Assembly: GCA_002392915.1 (NCBI GenBank) | Contig: DGHQ01000020.1 | Coordinates: forward strand, 22,122 to 77,786 | Reading direction: 5' to 3' | Length of the DNA stretch: 55,665 nucleotides | From: Bacteroidales bacterium UBA3844 | GTDB lineage: Bacteria > Bacteroidota > Bacteroidia > Bacteroidales > Paludibacteraceae | Shown: positions 25,136 to 34,621 of the stretch, piece by piece | Layout of the letters: every line of letters begins with the position of its first letter | How positions within the stretch are numbered: the stretch's first letter is position 1 | Translations under genes and position numbers: made by a program | The notes under the pieces: generated by a model | Seen by the model: only the letters and a program-made list of their open reading frames with translations | Database searches by the model: none | What the model was told of the DNA's origin: nothing

Positions 25136-26284
25136 GTGGCAGGACTTTATATTAATATCCCTCTCTGCACTCAAAGATGCAGCTACTGTGATTTTTTCTC
25201 CACTACGCTCCTCAACAAACGTGTGGAACTGATCGACGCACTCTGCAAAGAGATGAAAATGCGAGCCCATTATCTTCCCGTCGACGGGAATGTGCTTGAG
25301 ACAATCTACATCGGTGGCGGCACTCCCTCTCTGCTCTCGTCGTCGGAGATAAATATTCTAACCGACTGTGCGTTGGATTCATTTCCCCACGTCGACACAG
25401 GCAAAATGGAAATCACCATGGAGGCGAATCCAAATGATTTGTCAGACAGTTATCTGAAAGAGTTGTCTGGCACATCCATCAACCGTCTTAGCATTGGTTG
25501 TCAATCATTTAACGACACCACACTAAAGATCATCAACCGTCGCCACAACGCGGAGGAAGCAAAAAACGCTATTGCCAACGCCCGCAAATATGGATTCAAC
25601 AATATCAGCATAGACCTAATCTATGGTCTCCCGTCGCAAACCATCGACTCTTGGAAAGATGATGTGGCGACAGCGATCGCACTGAAGCCAAACCATATTT
25701 CCGCATATTGTCTTGAGCTTCACAAAGGTTCGCTTCTGACAAAAAAAATCTCAAAAGGAGAACTGACAGAGATGGATGAGTCGGACTGCCTCACTTGCTT
25801 CAAACATTTGAGAGAAGCGACATCCGCTTCTGGTTACGAGCACTACGAAATCTCCAACTTTGCGCAAAAAGGATTCCGTTCACGCCACAACTCTTCTTAC
25901 TGGCACGACATTCCGTACATCGGCGTCGGACCAGCCGCACACTCCTACAACGGAGTAAGCAGACAATGGAATGTGAGCCATCTGCCAAAATACCTCAAAG
26001 CCATCAGTGAAAACAGACTTGACACAGAAATTGAGACTTTGAGTGTGACGGAAAAATACAACGACTATATTCTCACAGCATTAAGGACAAGCGACGGAAT
26101 TGATTTTCAATACATAAGCAATAAATTCGGAACAAGGTTCTCTGATCTTGCCAAAGAAGTGGCGGATAAACAGCAAAAAGAGGACAATGTGGAAATTATC
26201 GGAGAAAAATGCCATCTCACAGAAAAAGGCATCTTCATTTCCGACTCCATCTTCACTGAATTCATCGTCGTGGATGAGGAATAA
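25136..26284 (+). CDS. hemW: Radical SAM heme chaperone HemW
   Basis: 382 aa, usual size. The iron-sulfur cluster motif CTQRCSYCDFF (CxxxCxxC, residues 11-18) lies at the very N-terminus; YIGGGTPSLL, NRLSIGCQSF, SIDLIYGLPSQT and HNSSYW.D.PYIGVGPAAHS are hallmarks of HemW (often mislabelled as coproporphyrinogen III oxidase). HemW binds heme and is thought to insert it into target proteins. The start is GTG at 25136, so that the protein begins MAGLYINIPLC, 6 nt after the upstream stop; no ATG gives the full radical SAM N-terminus. Confidence 0.93.
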   Translation: MAGLYINIPLCTQRCSYCDFFSTTLLNKRVELIDALCKEMKMRAHYLPVDGNVLETIYIGGGTPSLLSSSEINILTDCALDSFPHVDTGKMEITMEANPNDLSDSYLKELSGTSINRLSIGCQSFNDTTLKIINRRHNAEEAKNAIANARKYGFNNISIDLIYGLPSQTIDSWKDDVATAIALKPNHISAYCLELHKGSLLTKKISKGELTEMDESDCLTCFKHLREATSASGYEHYEISNFAQKGFRSRHNSSYWHDIPYIGVGPAAHSYNGVSRQWNVSHLPKYLKAISENRLDTEIETLSVTEKYNDYILTALRTSDGIDFQYISNKFGTRFSDLAKEVADKQQKEDNVEIIGEKCHLTEKGIFISDSIFTEFIVVDEE

Positions 26285-26473
26285 AACATATTCCGCCATA
26301 TAAATAGACGAAGCTTAATCAAAACATCAATGAAGCCACGACCGATATATATTTTCATAATTATTTTCTCAATATGTTAATAAATGTTTATATTTGTAGC
26401 GTCGCTTCAAAATTGCACTCTTCAATTTTGGATGAGCGTATTACAAATAGAACAAGAGAAAAATAATTTTTTG

Positions 26474-28816
26474 ATGAGAAATCATTACCACTCACGCAAA
26501 ACAAGACATATTGTCAAGTTTAGTTCTTTATTCGTCGCAACATTACTCAATTTTGCATCATCATTTGCCGAAGACGATTCCGGCAAAATAAAAGTTGCCA
26601 TTCCACAGGCAGACTCAACAACGTTTGTTTACAATGGAAGCCTTCAGGCTTACTCGCTTGCCGAAGACACTACACACTACACTATTTTTGGCGACAAGCA
26701 TACAAGTGCCGGAGAATACGAGGTGACCGTCGCGCTCAACAACGTTGCCCTTTTCGAATGGGAAGACGGGAGTACAGACACCAAGACATACAAATTTGTG
26801 ATTAGCAAATCACAAATAGAGATTCCATCAGCAGACACGACTTCATTTGTCTACAACGGAGATCAACAGACTTACGCAATCGCAGCAAACGATAATTATA
26901 CCGCAGATGGCATCCACAAAACAGTGGCAGGAAACCATACGGTGACTGTATCACTCAACGACACTGCCAACTACGAGTGGACAGATTCGACTGTAGCAAA
27001 CAAGGAATACAAATTCGTGATCAACAGAGCGCAGGTTGAGATTCCGTCGGCAGATACGACAAAATTCACCTACAACGGCGCGATACAGATTTATGCGATA
27101 TCACCCAACATCAATTACGACATCACTGGAAATGCTCAGTCCAATGCAGGCAAACACACTGTAAACGTAGCTCTTTCCGACAGTGCCAACCATGAGTGGA
27201 CAGACGGGACAAGCGAAGCTAAGCTATTCGATTTTGAAATTTCCAAAGCCAAATTGGAAATCCCGTTTGTAGACGAAGACACCTTCTATTATGACGGCAA
27301 AGTCAAACACTTTGATATAGCGACAAACAGCAGATATACAGTCGACATAACCAATGAGATGGCATCTGCCGTCGGCACCTACGAAAGATCAGTTTACATC
27401 AACGATGCCGAAAACTATATGTGGGCAGACAACACGTCTGAGCCAAAGAAAATAACATTCGTTATCGAAGAGGGAAAAGTAAAAATTCCAGAGGCAAACG
27501 ATTTCACATACACAGGATCAAAGACAACTCTTGTTCCGCAAAACGATGGCTATACTGTTGAGAATGGGGAAGCTGTAGACGCTGGTGAATACAACGTAAG
27601 ATTGACTCTCAACCCTAGTTACGTATGGGAAGATGGCTCTAAAGACACGATAAACCTATCAATCAAGATTCTTCCAATCTTGGTAGAGAAACCAGCTGTA
27701 AACTCAAGTGTCGTCACTTACGACAGCACCGTCTACGCTATCAAAGTCCCTGAAAATCCAGCATATACAATTTCAGGAAAGTCGATTGGTTTGGAGCCAG
27801 GCACATACACCACCGTCGTATCTTTGAAACCAAACTACGCATGGAGTGACTCCACAACAGAAAACCAAATCTACGAGTTGAAAATTACTAAAATCAAAGT
27901 GTCAATTCCGTCGGCAGACTCAACAATTTTCTACTACAACAGAAAAGAGCAGACATATACGATTGATGAAAATGAAAACTACTTTGTAAATGGAGAGAAG
28001 CAAACCGCAATTGGAAACCATGATGTAGTAGTCACGCTCATTGACACTTTTCATTACGAATGGGCTGACGCAACTGTTGAGCCAAAACATTACCAGTTTG
28101 ACATCATCGAAAGCGAAAAATTTGGTTTTGAGACGACAGAAACCAACACGAATGTCATACCGGGAGAAGATTTGACAATAGACATCGATGTAGATGGAAT
28201 AGTGCAATACTACCAAATCAGCTGTGATCAGATGCCTGATCTTGGAGATTCTTTGAGAGAGTTCGACAACGGACATCATACAATAAAAATCCCGACATCA
28301 AGCGACGCTGTTCCAGGCAGATATAAAATGAATGTGACTCTTATTTCTGGCAATATCGACTCGACATTCTCAATTGATGTCACAATCAATTATCCAGCAT
28401 CAGCCATGAAAGTATTGTGGAATGACGTAGTTGCTGTAGACAACGCAATAGTCAAAACGACAACATACCAATGGTATAAGGATGGCGAAATGATTTCAGG
28501 AGCGACAGGACAATACTACTGTGACAAAGCTGGATTATGCGGTTATTATATGTGTGAGGTAGACGGTGGATTGACCGTCGGACCTACATATTTGGATTTC
28601 GGCAGGCCATTGTGTCTGACTGCGCAAGGAGAGACCGGAAAGATAATCGCAAATGTTGTAGGAAACACAACAGCAAACGTATTGCTGATGAGTGTTGAAG
28701 GCATGTTGATTGATTCAAAGCCAGCTGCCAAGGAGATGACATTCACCGTCAAACCAGGAATTTATGTGTTAGTTCTTGATGGCACAGACCAAAGTGTCAA
28801 AGTGATTGTTAAATAA
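26474..28816 (+). CDS. Large surface protein with seven MBG-like repeats and T9SS-like C-terminus
   Basis: About 780 aa. The ATG at 26474 is preferred over 26384 because it places a signal peptide (...FSSLFVATLLNFASSFAE) near the N-terminus. Seven ~75-aa repeats follow, each with the pattern 'P.ADST.F.YNG..Q.Y.I', then 'AG.Y.V.V.L', then 'W.DGS'. They look like MBG-type bacterial Ig-like domains. Next come an Ig-like stretch (YQWYKDGEMISGATGQYYC) and a C-terminal ~70-aa beta domain ending PGIYVLVLDGTDQSVKVIVK, like T9SS sorting domains. Probably an exported adhesin or stalk. The OmpA-family gene follows 35 nt later. Domain names are inferred from pattern, not a search. Confidence 0.8.
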   Translation: MRNHYHSRKTRHIVKFSSLFVATLLNFASSFAEDDSGKIKVAIPQADSTTFVYNGSLQAYSLAEDTTHYTIFGDKHTSAGEYEVTVALNNVALFEWEDGSTDTKTYKFVISKSQIEIPSADTTSFVYNGDQQTYAIAANDNYTADGIHKTVAGNHTVTVSLNDTANYEWTDSTVANKEYKFVINRAQVEIPSADTTKFTYNGAIQIYAISPNINYDITGNAQSNAGKHTVNVALSDSANHEWTDGTSEAKLFDFEISKAKLEIPFVDEDTFYYDGKVKHFDIATNSRYTVDITNEMASAVGTYERSVYINDAENYMWADNTSEPKKITFVIEEGKVKIPEANDFTYTGSKTTLVPQNDGYTVENGEAVDAGEYNVRLTLNPSYVWEDGSKDTINLSIKILPILVEKPAVNSSVVTYDSTVYAIKVPENPAYTISGKSIGLEPGTYTTVVSLKPNYAWSDSTTENQIYELKITKIKVSIPSADSTIFYYNRKEQTYTIDENENYFVNGEKQTAIGNHDVVVTLIDTFHYEWADATVEPKHYQFDIIESEKFGFETTETNTNVIPGEDLTIDIDVDGIVQYYQISCDQMPDLGDSLREFDNGHHTIKIPTSSDAVPGRYKMNVTLISGNIDSTFSIDVTINYPASAMKVLWNDVVAVDNAIVKTTTYQWYKDGEMISGATGQYYCDKAGLCGYYMCEVDGGLTVGPTYLDFGRPLCLTAQGETGKIIANVVGNTTANVLLMSVEGMLIDSKPAAKEMTFTVKPGIYVLVLDGTDQSVKVIVK

Positions 28817-28851
28817 ACAAAGGGTTAAATCAGGATCGAGACAAACGAAAG

Positions 28852-30621
28852 ATGAAAAATACAGCAAGTATAATATTAGCGTTGTTCGCTGCATTTGGCT
28901 GTTTATCGGCACAAGAAAAACAGACAGCAAAAGATTCCTCTACAGTCATGCTGCAAGACACAGCGTCGGGACTGGGGATGACAACATCAGAAGTGCCACA
29001 AAGACAAGATTTGACCCTTCCCCTTTGGGCTCCTCAAAACAAATATTTAAGTCTTGGATTTAGCGGTGGACTCAGCACACTGAAATACGACCCTAAGGAT
29101 TGCGACCGCTCTCCAATGGGTGGCGGATCAATCAACATCGACTATAACGTCTTCTTCGGCAAGAAATGGGGACTCTCTTTCGGAGTTGGAGCCTCTGTCT
29201 ACAATGCAAAGACAATAATCGACACCCGATACACGTCTACAGAAAAAATCCCTGTGACATACACAGACGGGACAACAGCAATCGAAGAGAGCGATTTCTA
29301 TACAGATTTCAATGATTGGGAGGAGAGACAAACCTGCATCGCTTTGGAAACACCAATCGGGCTTCTCTACCGCAGATACCTAGGTGGCAACACTACCCTG
29401 CTCACAGGAGCCGGCGTGAAATTGTCGTACCCTGTCAAGACAACATACAGAGTGAAAACTGGAAACCGCAAAACAAGCGGACACATAGAAAATTCAGACA
29501 TCTATTTAAATCCAGACCTTCCTCAACATGGCTATACGACAAAATATGAGCGTCCAAGCGGAACGACGGGGACAAAAAACATCTCTGCTGGAATATACCT
29601 CGATATAAACTTTGTGCATAAGACAGCCAATGCTAACTTCTTCTACGGCATCTATGGAAACCTCGGTTTGTCCAGCATACGCAAAGGTGATGGCAAATCA
29701 TTGACCGACACAAAAGAGTATTGCGGAGTATTGGCTTCCAATGCAGTCGACGCTACGACTCTTAACTCTGTTGGTGTAAGATTGGGAGTGAAGATTCCAT
29801 GTCCAAGACTAAGAGATGACGACAACGACGGAGTGCTCGACAAGTTCGACAAATGTCTTGGCACGCCTGCCAACGTAGCAGTGGACTCATTCGGATGTCC
29901 ACTCGACACCGATAAAGACAGCGTACCTGATTATCTCGACCAATGTCCTGGCACACCTAAGGGAGTGCAGGTTGATTCCGTCGGATGCCCGATAGACAGC
30001 GATGGAGACGGAATTGCAGACATCTACGATCTATGTCCTAACACACCAGACAGCATCGAGGTAGATGCTCATGGATGTCCGGTAGATAGCGATGGAGACG
30101 GTGTGGCTGACTATCTCGACAAATGTCCGGATACATCTAAAGAGGCAGAGGTTGATACATGCGGATGTCCTGTCGACACAGATGGAGACGAAGTGCCAGA
30201 TTACCTCGACAAATGTCCGAATGTAAAAGGTTCAGCCAAGAATAACGGATGTCCTATAGTTTCCGCGAAAAACAAAGCGGTGCTAAAAAAAGCGGTGCAC
30301 GGAATACAGTTTGAGACAAACAACGCAGTCATCAAGACATCGTCATATCCGATTCTCAACAAAGTGGTGACAATGATGAAAAAGAATCCGTCATACAAAC
30401 TGCACATCTCCGGACACACCGACAATGTCGGCAAACCAGCACAAAACATGAAACTGTCGAAAGAAAGAGCCACTGCAGTTGTGAAATATCTCACAAAAAA
30501 AGGAATCAAATCTTCAAGATTGAGGAGTGATGGATTTGGAGGAACAAAACCAGTGGCATCAAACAAGACAGAAAAAGGTAAAGCGATGAACAGACGAGTT
30601 GATTTTGAAGTGGAATTCTAA
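28852..30621 (+). CDS. OmpA-family protein with TSP3 calcium-binding repeats
   Basis: 589 aa. Signal peptide (MKNTASIILALFAAFGCLSAQ), an N-terminal barrel-like region (about 45-310), five thrombospondin type 3 repeats (about 322-465: DDDNDGVLDKFDKC, DTDKDSVPDYLDQC, DSDGDGIADIYDLC, DSDGDGVADYLDKC, DTDGDEVPDYLDKC) whose aspartates bind Ca2+, and a C-terminal OmpA peptidoglycan-binding domain (LHISGHTDNVGKPAQNMKLSKERA...NRRVDFEVEF). It should span from outer membrane to cell wall. Located 35 nt after the MBG-repeat gene, so possibly its outer-membrane partner; that is inference. Ends before a good terminator. Confidence 0.92.
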   Translation: MKNTASIILALFAAFGCLSAQEKQTAKDSSTVMLQDTASGLGMTTSEVPQRQDLTLPLWAPQNKYLSLGFSGGLSTLKYDPKDCDRSPMGGGSINIDYNVFFGKKWGLSFGVGASVYNAKTIIDTRYTSTEKIPVTYTDGTTAIEESDFYTDFNDWEERQTCIALETPIGLLYRRYLGGNTTLLTGAGVKLSYPVKTTYRVKTGNRKTSGHIENSDIYLNPDLPQHGYTTKYERPSGTTGTKNISAGIYLDINFVHKTANANFFYGIYGNLGLSSIRKGDGKSLTDTKEYCGVLASNAVDATTLNSVGVRLGVKIPCPRLRDDDNDGVLDKFDKCLGTPANVAVDSFGCPLDTDKDSVPDYLDQCPGTPKGVQVDSVGCPIDSDGDGIADIYDLCPNTPDSIEVDAHGCPVDSDGDGVADYLDKCPDTSKEAEVDTCGCPVDTDGDEVPDYLDKCPNVKGSAKNNGCPIVSAKNKAVLKKAVHGIQFETNNAVIKTSSYPILNKVVTMMKKNPSYKLHISGHTDNVGKPAQNMKLSKERATAVVKYLTKKGIKSSRLRSDGFGGTKPVASNKTEKGKAMNRRVDFEVEF

Positions 30622-30627
30622 TATATG

Positions 30628-30656
30628 AGACGGGAGCAATCCCGTCTTATTTTTTA
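30628..30656 (+). terminator. Intrinsic terminator after the OmpA gene
   Basis: AGACGGGA-GCAA-TCCCGTCT followed by TATTTTTT: a perfect 8-bp stem plus T run, ending 35 nt after the stop codon. Confidence 0.85.
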
Positions 30657-30744
30657 TATGCCCCATCATTTATATAGTGCGAATTAAACTTTTCATATTC
30701 CGCATTACTAAATCACCAATACATCTATCCGAATTTGCTTTTTA

Positions 30745-30785
30745 CATTTAGCAATTCCAATTTATCCCATCGCATTTAGCAATTC
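30745..30785. repeat. 13-bp direct repeat upstream of coaD
   Basis: CATTTAGCAATTC occurs at 30745-30757 and again at 30773-30785, 28 bp apart (nearly three helix turns), just upstream of the -7 box at 30802. Could be an operator or chance in AT-rich DNA. Confidence 0.45.
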
Positions 30786-30801
30786 TTAGTTTATTTATAC
30801 C

Positions 30802-30809
30802 TATCTTTG
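30802..30809 (+). promoter_or_regulatory. -7 box of coaD
   Basis: TATCTTTG matches TAnnTTTG. It lies 24 nt before the coaD ATG at 30834, and would overlap the coding frame if translation began at 30807, so it decides the start. No clear -33 TTTG at the normal spacing. Confidence 0.6.
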
Positions 30810-30833
30810 TGGAAAATAATAACAATTTTTCAA

Positions 30834-31331
30834 ATGGTAAGAGCAATATTTCCAGGAAGTTTTGACCCACTTACTCTTGGACACTATTCAGTGGTGAAAA
30901 GAGCGCTTTCATTTGTCGATGAGGTAATCATCGCAATTGGTGTGAATGAGTCAAAACGTCCGTTTTTTGATACAGAAGCAAGAAAGAGAATTATCGAAGA
31001 GACATTCAAGAATGAGCCTCGTGTTAAGGTCGCAACCTACGATTGCCTGACTGTAGATTTCGCAAAACAGGTCGACGCGACTATCATCCTACGTGGAATC
31101 CGAGCCGTGGCAGATTTTGAATATGAGAAGACAGTAGCAGACGCCAACCGTCAAATTTCAGGAATCGACACCATCCTGCTGTTCACAGAGCCTCAACACT
31201 CTTTCATCAGTTCCACCGTCGTGCGAGACATTCTCCGCTACGGCAAAGACCCAAAGAACATGCTGCCTCCAGGAATCGACCTGAAAGCAATCCTTGAAAT
31301 AAAAAATGAGCACAAAGATTTAATTTGTTAA
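30834..31331 (+). CDS. coaD: Phosphopantetheine adenylyltransferase
   Basis: 165 aa. Transfers AMP from ATP to 4'-phosphopantetheine, the fourth step of CoA synthesis. Seen: the nucleotidyltransferase motif FPGSFDPLTLGH near the N-terminus, RGIRAVADFEYE, and the second motif ISSTVVRDI near the C-terminus. The start at 30834 (MVRAIFPG) is the family norm; the longer frame from 30807 begins inside the promoter. It is followed after 10 nt by the calcium P-type ATPase gene. Confidence 0.96.
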   Translation: MVRAIFPGSFDPLTLGHYSVVKRALSFVDEVIIAIGVNESKRPFFDTEARKRIIEETFKNEPRVKVATYDCLTVDFAKQVDATIILRGIRAVADFEYEKTVADANRQISGIDTILLFTEPQHSFISSTVVRDILRYGKDPKNMLPPGIDLKAILEIKNEHKDLIC

Positions 31332-31341
31332 ACTATTCAAT

Positions 31342-34041
31342 ATGGCAAAAACGCATTACAATGGACTACGCAGTCAAGAAGTCATTGATTCAAGAAACAA
31401 ATTCGGATCAAACATTCTTACTCCACCAGAGAAAGAATCATTATTCGTAAAGTTTCTAGAGAAATTCAAAGATCCTCTAATCATCATCTTGCTCATTGCC
31501 GGTGCATTGTCTGTTTGCATTGCCATCTACGAATATTTCCAACATCCGGATCCAACCGTCTTTTTCGAACCAGTCGGCATTTGGGTAGCCATTTTCCTTG
31601 CCACTGGCATGGCTTTCTACTTTGAGTATGCCGCCGACAAAGAGTTTGAAGTGCTCAACCAAGTGAACGACGACGAACCGGTACAGGTCATCAGAGACGG
31701 CATCACAACGGAAATTCCACGCAAAGATGTGGTGGTGGGCGACATCGTGATCCTTGTCACCGGTTGTGAAGTGCCTGCCGACGGTGAATTATTGGAATCC
31801 ACCTCACTCAACATTGATGAAAGCACACTTACTGGTGAGCCTATTTGCCTGAAAACTACAAAAAAAGAAGATTTCGACCCTAACGCGACATTCCCGTCCA
31901 ACCACGCCATGCGAGGCACGAAAGTGATGGAGGGACATGGAATCATGAGAGTGTTTGCTGTGGGAGACCGCACAGAAAACGGAAAAGTTTTCACAGCCGC
32001 AAAAATAGACAACAGCATCAAGACTCCATTGAACGAACAGTTGGATGGACTTGGCAACCTGCTCGCTAAAATCAGTTATGTTATCGCTGGACTCATCATC
32101 GTCGGACGAATCGGAATGTATTTCGTCAACAACGACGGATTCTCTTGGTTTGGAGATGAAGCTACAGCTGGTTTCATCACAGAGACCTTGCAAGCATGTA
32201 TGGTGGCGGTGGCTCTAGTGGCAGTGACTGTACCCGAAGGTTTGCCAATGGCAGTCACTCTATCGCTCGCATACAGTATGCGCGCAATGCTCAAGACCAA
32301 CAATCTCGTACGCAAAATGCACGCTTGTGAGACAATGGGAGCAACGACAGTGATCTGCACCGACAAAACAGGGACACTGACACAAAACAAGATGCAGGTG
32401 CACGAGACCAAGTTTTTCAACCTGCAGCCAGACCAAACTCTAGTAGGCGACGAAGCCAGCAACCTTATTGTGGAGGGAATTTCCGTCAACTCGACCGCCC
32501 TACTCGACCTTTCTGACGCCAACAATCCAAAAGCATTGGGCAATCCAACAGAAGGAGCTCTGCTTCTTTGGCTGAACAAGCATAATATCAATTTTGAAAA
32601 GATAAAAGAGAATGCAGAAAGAGTGGATGAGATTCCATTCTCCACCGAACGCAAATACATGGCTTCTCTTGTCAAATCACAATATTTGAACGGCAAAAAA
32701 GTATTGTATTTGAAGGGAGCTCCCGAAATTGTGCTTGCACTCTGCTCAAATATAGCTGGAGGCGAAACAAAGCACTCCATCAATGAGACTCTGCTCAAGT
32801 ATCAGAATCAAGCGATGCGAACTCTTGCGTTTGCCTATCAAATTGTAGAAGACGGAGATGTGGTCATCAACGACGGCAAACTAACTGCCAACAACCTGAC
32901 ATTCATGGGGGTGGTAGCGATCGCCGACCCAGTACGCAAGGAGGTGCCAGATGCCGTCAACAGCTGTATCGAAGCAGGAATCGACATCAAGATCGTGACT
33001 GGAGACACAACAGCGACCGCTAAAGAAATCGGACGTCAGATAGGTCTTTGGAAAGAGAATTACGGAGAAAACAACATCATCACCGGTCCTGATTTCGCAG
33101 CATTGTCTGACGAAGAGGTATACAACAGAGTAGAGGAGATAAAAATCATTGCCCGAGCTCGCCCACTCGACAAGAAGAGATTGGTGGAGACGTTGCAAAA
33201 ACGCAATCAGGTCGTGGCAGTGACAGGAGACGGAACAAATGACGCACCAGCACTGAAGGCGGCACATGTAGGACTTTCAATGGGAGATGGAACCAGTGTG
33301 GCAAAAGAGGCGTCGGACATAACTATCATCGACAACTCATTCTCAAGCATCACACGCGCGGTAATGTGGGGACGATCACTCTACCAGAATATCCAGAGAT
33401 TCATTTTGTTCCAGATGACAGTAAACGTGGCAGCATGCCTTATCGTGCTTGTCGGAGCATTCATACCGGGCATCAAATCGCCGCTTACTGTGACACAGAT
33501 GCTATGGGTCAACCTGATAATGGACACATTCGCCGCTATGGCTTTAGCCTCTCTTCCTCCTTCAATGAGCGTGATGAAAGAAAAGCCAAGGTCAAGAACA
33601 GCTTTTATCATCAACAACACGATGATGAAATTCATCCTTTCTGTCGGATTCTTCTTTTTCGTGGCTATGCTGGGACTACTGTTCTTGATGAAGAATCACG
33701 AAATCACATTCGAAAGCGGATTGTTGGGAATGACTTCAGGCGGTTCCACTCTGACTGCCTATGAATGCAGCATTTTCTTCACAATATTCGTAATGCTTCA
33801 ATTCTGGAACATGTTCAACGCAAAAGCGTTCGAGACAAACAAAAGTGCACTTCACTTCAAGAACAGTAAAGGATTTGTCACAATTGCAGCGTTAATCTTG
33901 TTCGGACAGATTCTGATCGTGAATTTTGGAGGCGCGATGTTCAACGTGACACCTATCAGCATAATGGATTGGCTGATAATCATAGGAGCGACATCAATTG
34001 TATTGTGGATCGGGGAATTAGTGAGGATGATTAAGAAATAA
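31342..34041 (+). CDS. Calcium-translocating P-type ATPase (PMCA-like, P2B)
   Basis: 899 aa. Pumps Ca2+ out of the cytoplasm using ATP. Seen: an actuator-domain TGEP (IDESTLTGEPICL), helix 4 with VTVPEGLPMAVTLSLAYS, the phosphorylation site CTDKTGTLTQNKM, KGAPE and DPVRKEVPDAV in the P/N-domain, and the hinge VAVTGDGTNDAPALKAA. About ten membrane helices, the last group starting near LYQNIQRFILFQMTVNVAACL. The N-terminal ~30 residues are the short cation-transporter domain; no separate calmodulin-binding tail is seen. Ten nt after coaD, so possibly co-transcribed. Cation specificity is from family. Confidence 0.92.
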   Translation: MAKTHYNGLRSQEVIDSRNKFGSNILTPPEKESLFVKFLEKFKDPLIIILLIAGALSVCIAIYEYFQHPDPTVFFEPVGIWVAIFLATGMAFYFEYAADKEFEVLNQVNDDEPVQVIRDGITTEIPRKDVVVGDIVILVTGCEVPADGELLESTSLNIDESTLTGEPICLKTTKKEDFDPNATFPSNHAMRGTKVMEGHGIMRVFAVGDRTENGKVFTAAKIDNSIKTPLNEQLDGLGNLLAKISYVIAGLIIVGRIGMYFVNNDGFSWFGDEATAGFITETLQACMVAVALVAVTVPEGLPMAVTLSLAYSMRAMLKTNNLVRKMHACETMGATTVICTDKTGTLTQNKMQVHETKFFNLQPDQTLVGDEASNLIVEGISVNSTALLDLSDANNPKALGNPTEGALLLWLNKHNINFEKIKENAERVDEIPFSTERKYMASLVKSQYLNGKKVLYLKGAPEIVLALCSNIAGGETKHSINETLLKYQNQAMRTLAFAYQIVEDGDVVINDGKLTANNLTFMGVVAIADPVRKEVPDAVNSCIEAGIDIKIVTGDTTATAKEIGRQIGLWKENYGENNIITGPDFAALSDEEVYNRVEEIKIIARARPLDKKRLVETLQKRNQVVAVTGDGTNDAPALKAAHVGLSMGDGTSVAKEASDITIIDNSFSSITRAVMWGRSLYQNIQRFILFQMTVNVAACLIVLVGAFIPGIKSPLTVTQMLWVNLIMDTFAAMALASLPPSMSVMKEKPRSRTAFIINNTMMKFILSVGFFFFVAMLGLLFLMKNHEITFESGLLGMTSGGSTLTAYECSIFFTIFVMLQFWNMFNAKAFETNKSALHFKNSKGFVTIAALILFGQILIVNFGGAMFNVTPISIMDWLIIIGATSIVLWIGELVRMIKK

Positions 34042-34047
34042 TCCGTA

Positions 34048-34069
34048 GAGACGGGGATAATCCCGTCTC
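34048..34069. terminator. GAGACGGG...CCCGTCTC hairpin after the Ca2+ ATPase
   Basis: Perfect 8-bp stem with a 6-nt loop, preceded by GTA and followed by CACAAAATTCTAA. The same follow-on is seen after the hairpin at 49077-49102. A member of the GTAGAGACG repeat family, possibly doubling as a weak terminator. Confidence 0.6.
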
Positions 34070-34094
34070 CACAAAATTCTAAATTCTAAAAAAA

Positions 34095-34619
34095 ATGAAA
34101 AAATTTATCAAGACGACATTGGCATTCATATCGGCTATCTCAATGATCGCTTGTTCACAAGTACAAGGAGGAAGAATGGACAGAAGGAAAATAGTCAAAG
34201 ACACAACAGCTGAAGAGGTCACAAACTCCGCTGATATAACTGTAGCTGTCGAAAAAAGCAAAACGAGCATAACATTATCTCAACTCAATTACTTCGACGG
34301 TGACAAAGAGTTCAACGACACAGTCAAACTGCATCTGGCAAGCATCATCATTCCAGCCAAAACAAATCCTTCGACAGGATATGACTGGGAAGTGAGAATC
34401 GAGACACAAGACAGTTCGATTTTGAAATTGGAGAATGTGAAGAACACCACCCAAAGAGATCCGTCGCAACCAATGATGTGTGGAGCACCGTCGACAAGGG
34501 AATATGAATTTACATCTGAGAAGGCAGGATTCGCAAAAGTAATCTTTGAATACAAGCGACCTTGGGAGAAAAAAGATCCTGAGACAACAGTCGTTTACAA
34601 TATCACAATTGAAGAATAA
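34095..34619 (+). CDS. Chagasin-like (I42) cysteine-protease inhibitor lipoprotein
   Basis: 174 aa. Signal peptide with lipobox (SMIAC, Cys20), so a periplasmic or surface lipoprotein. The three inhibitory loops of the I42/chagasin family are visible: NPSTGYDWEVRIE (BC loop), the PMMCGAPSTREYEFTSEKAG (DE loop) segment and EYKRPWEKKDPE (FG loop). Family members block papain-type (C1) cysteine proteases. First of four closely spaced genes (gaps 2, 5 and 4 nt). A C10 cysteine protease is encoded 3 kb away, but I42 action on C10 enzymes is not established, so the link is inference. Confidence 0.85.
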   Translation: MKKFIKTTLAFISAISMIACSQVQGGRMDRRKIVKDTTAEEVTNSADITVAVEKSKTSITLSQLNYFDGDKEFNDTVKLHLASIIIPAKTNPSTGYDWEVRIETQDSSILKLENVKNTTQRDPSQPMMCGAPSTREYEFTSEKAGFAKVIFEYKRPWEKKDPETTVVYNITIEE

Positions 34620-34621
34620 CC

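Noticed and set aside
25136..26284. True oxygen-independent coproporphyrinogen III oxidase (HemN)
   Set aside because: Length (382 aa) and family pattern fit HemW, and the extra N-terminal region of HemN is absent.
26384..26473. Longer N-terminus for the MBG-repeat protein
   Set aside because: The extra 30 residues precede the signal peptide and have no export or family feature; the ATG at 26474 is preferred.
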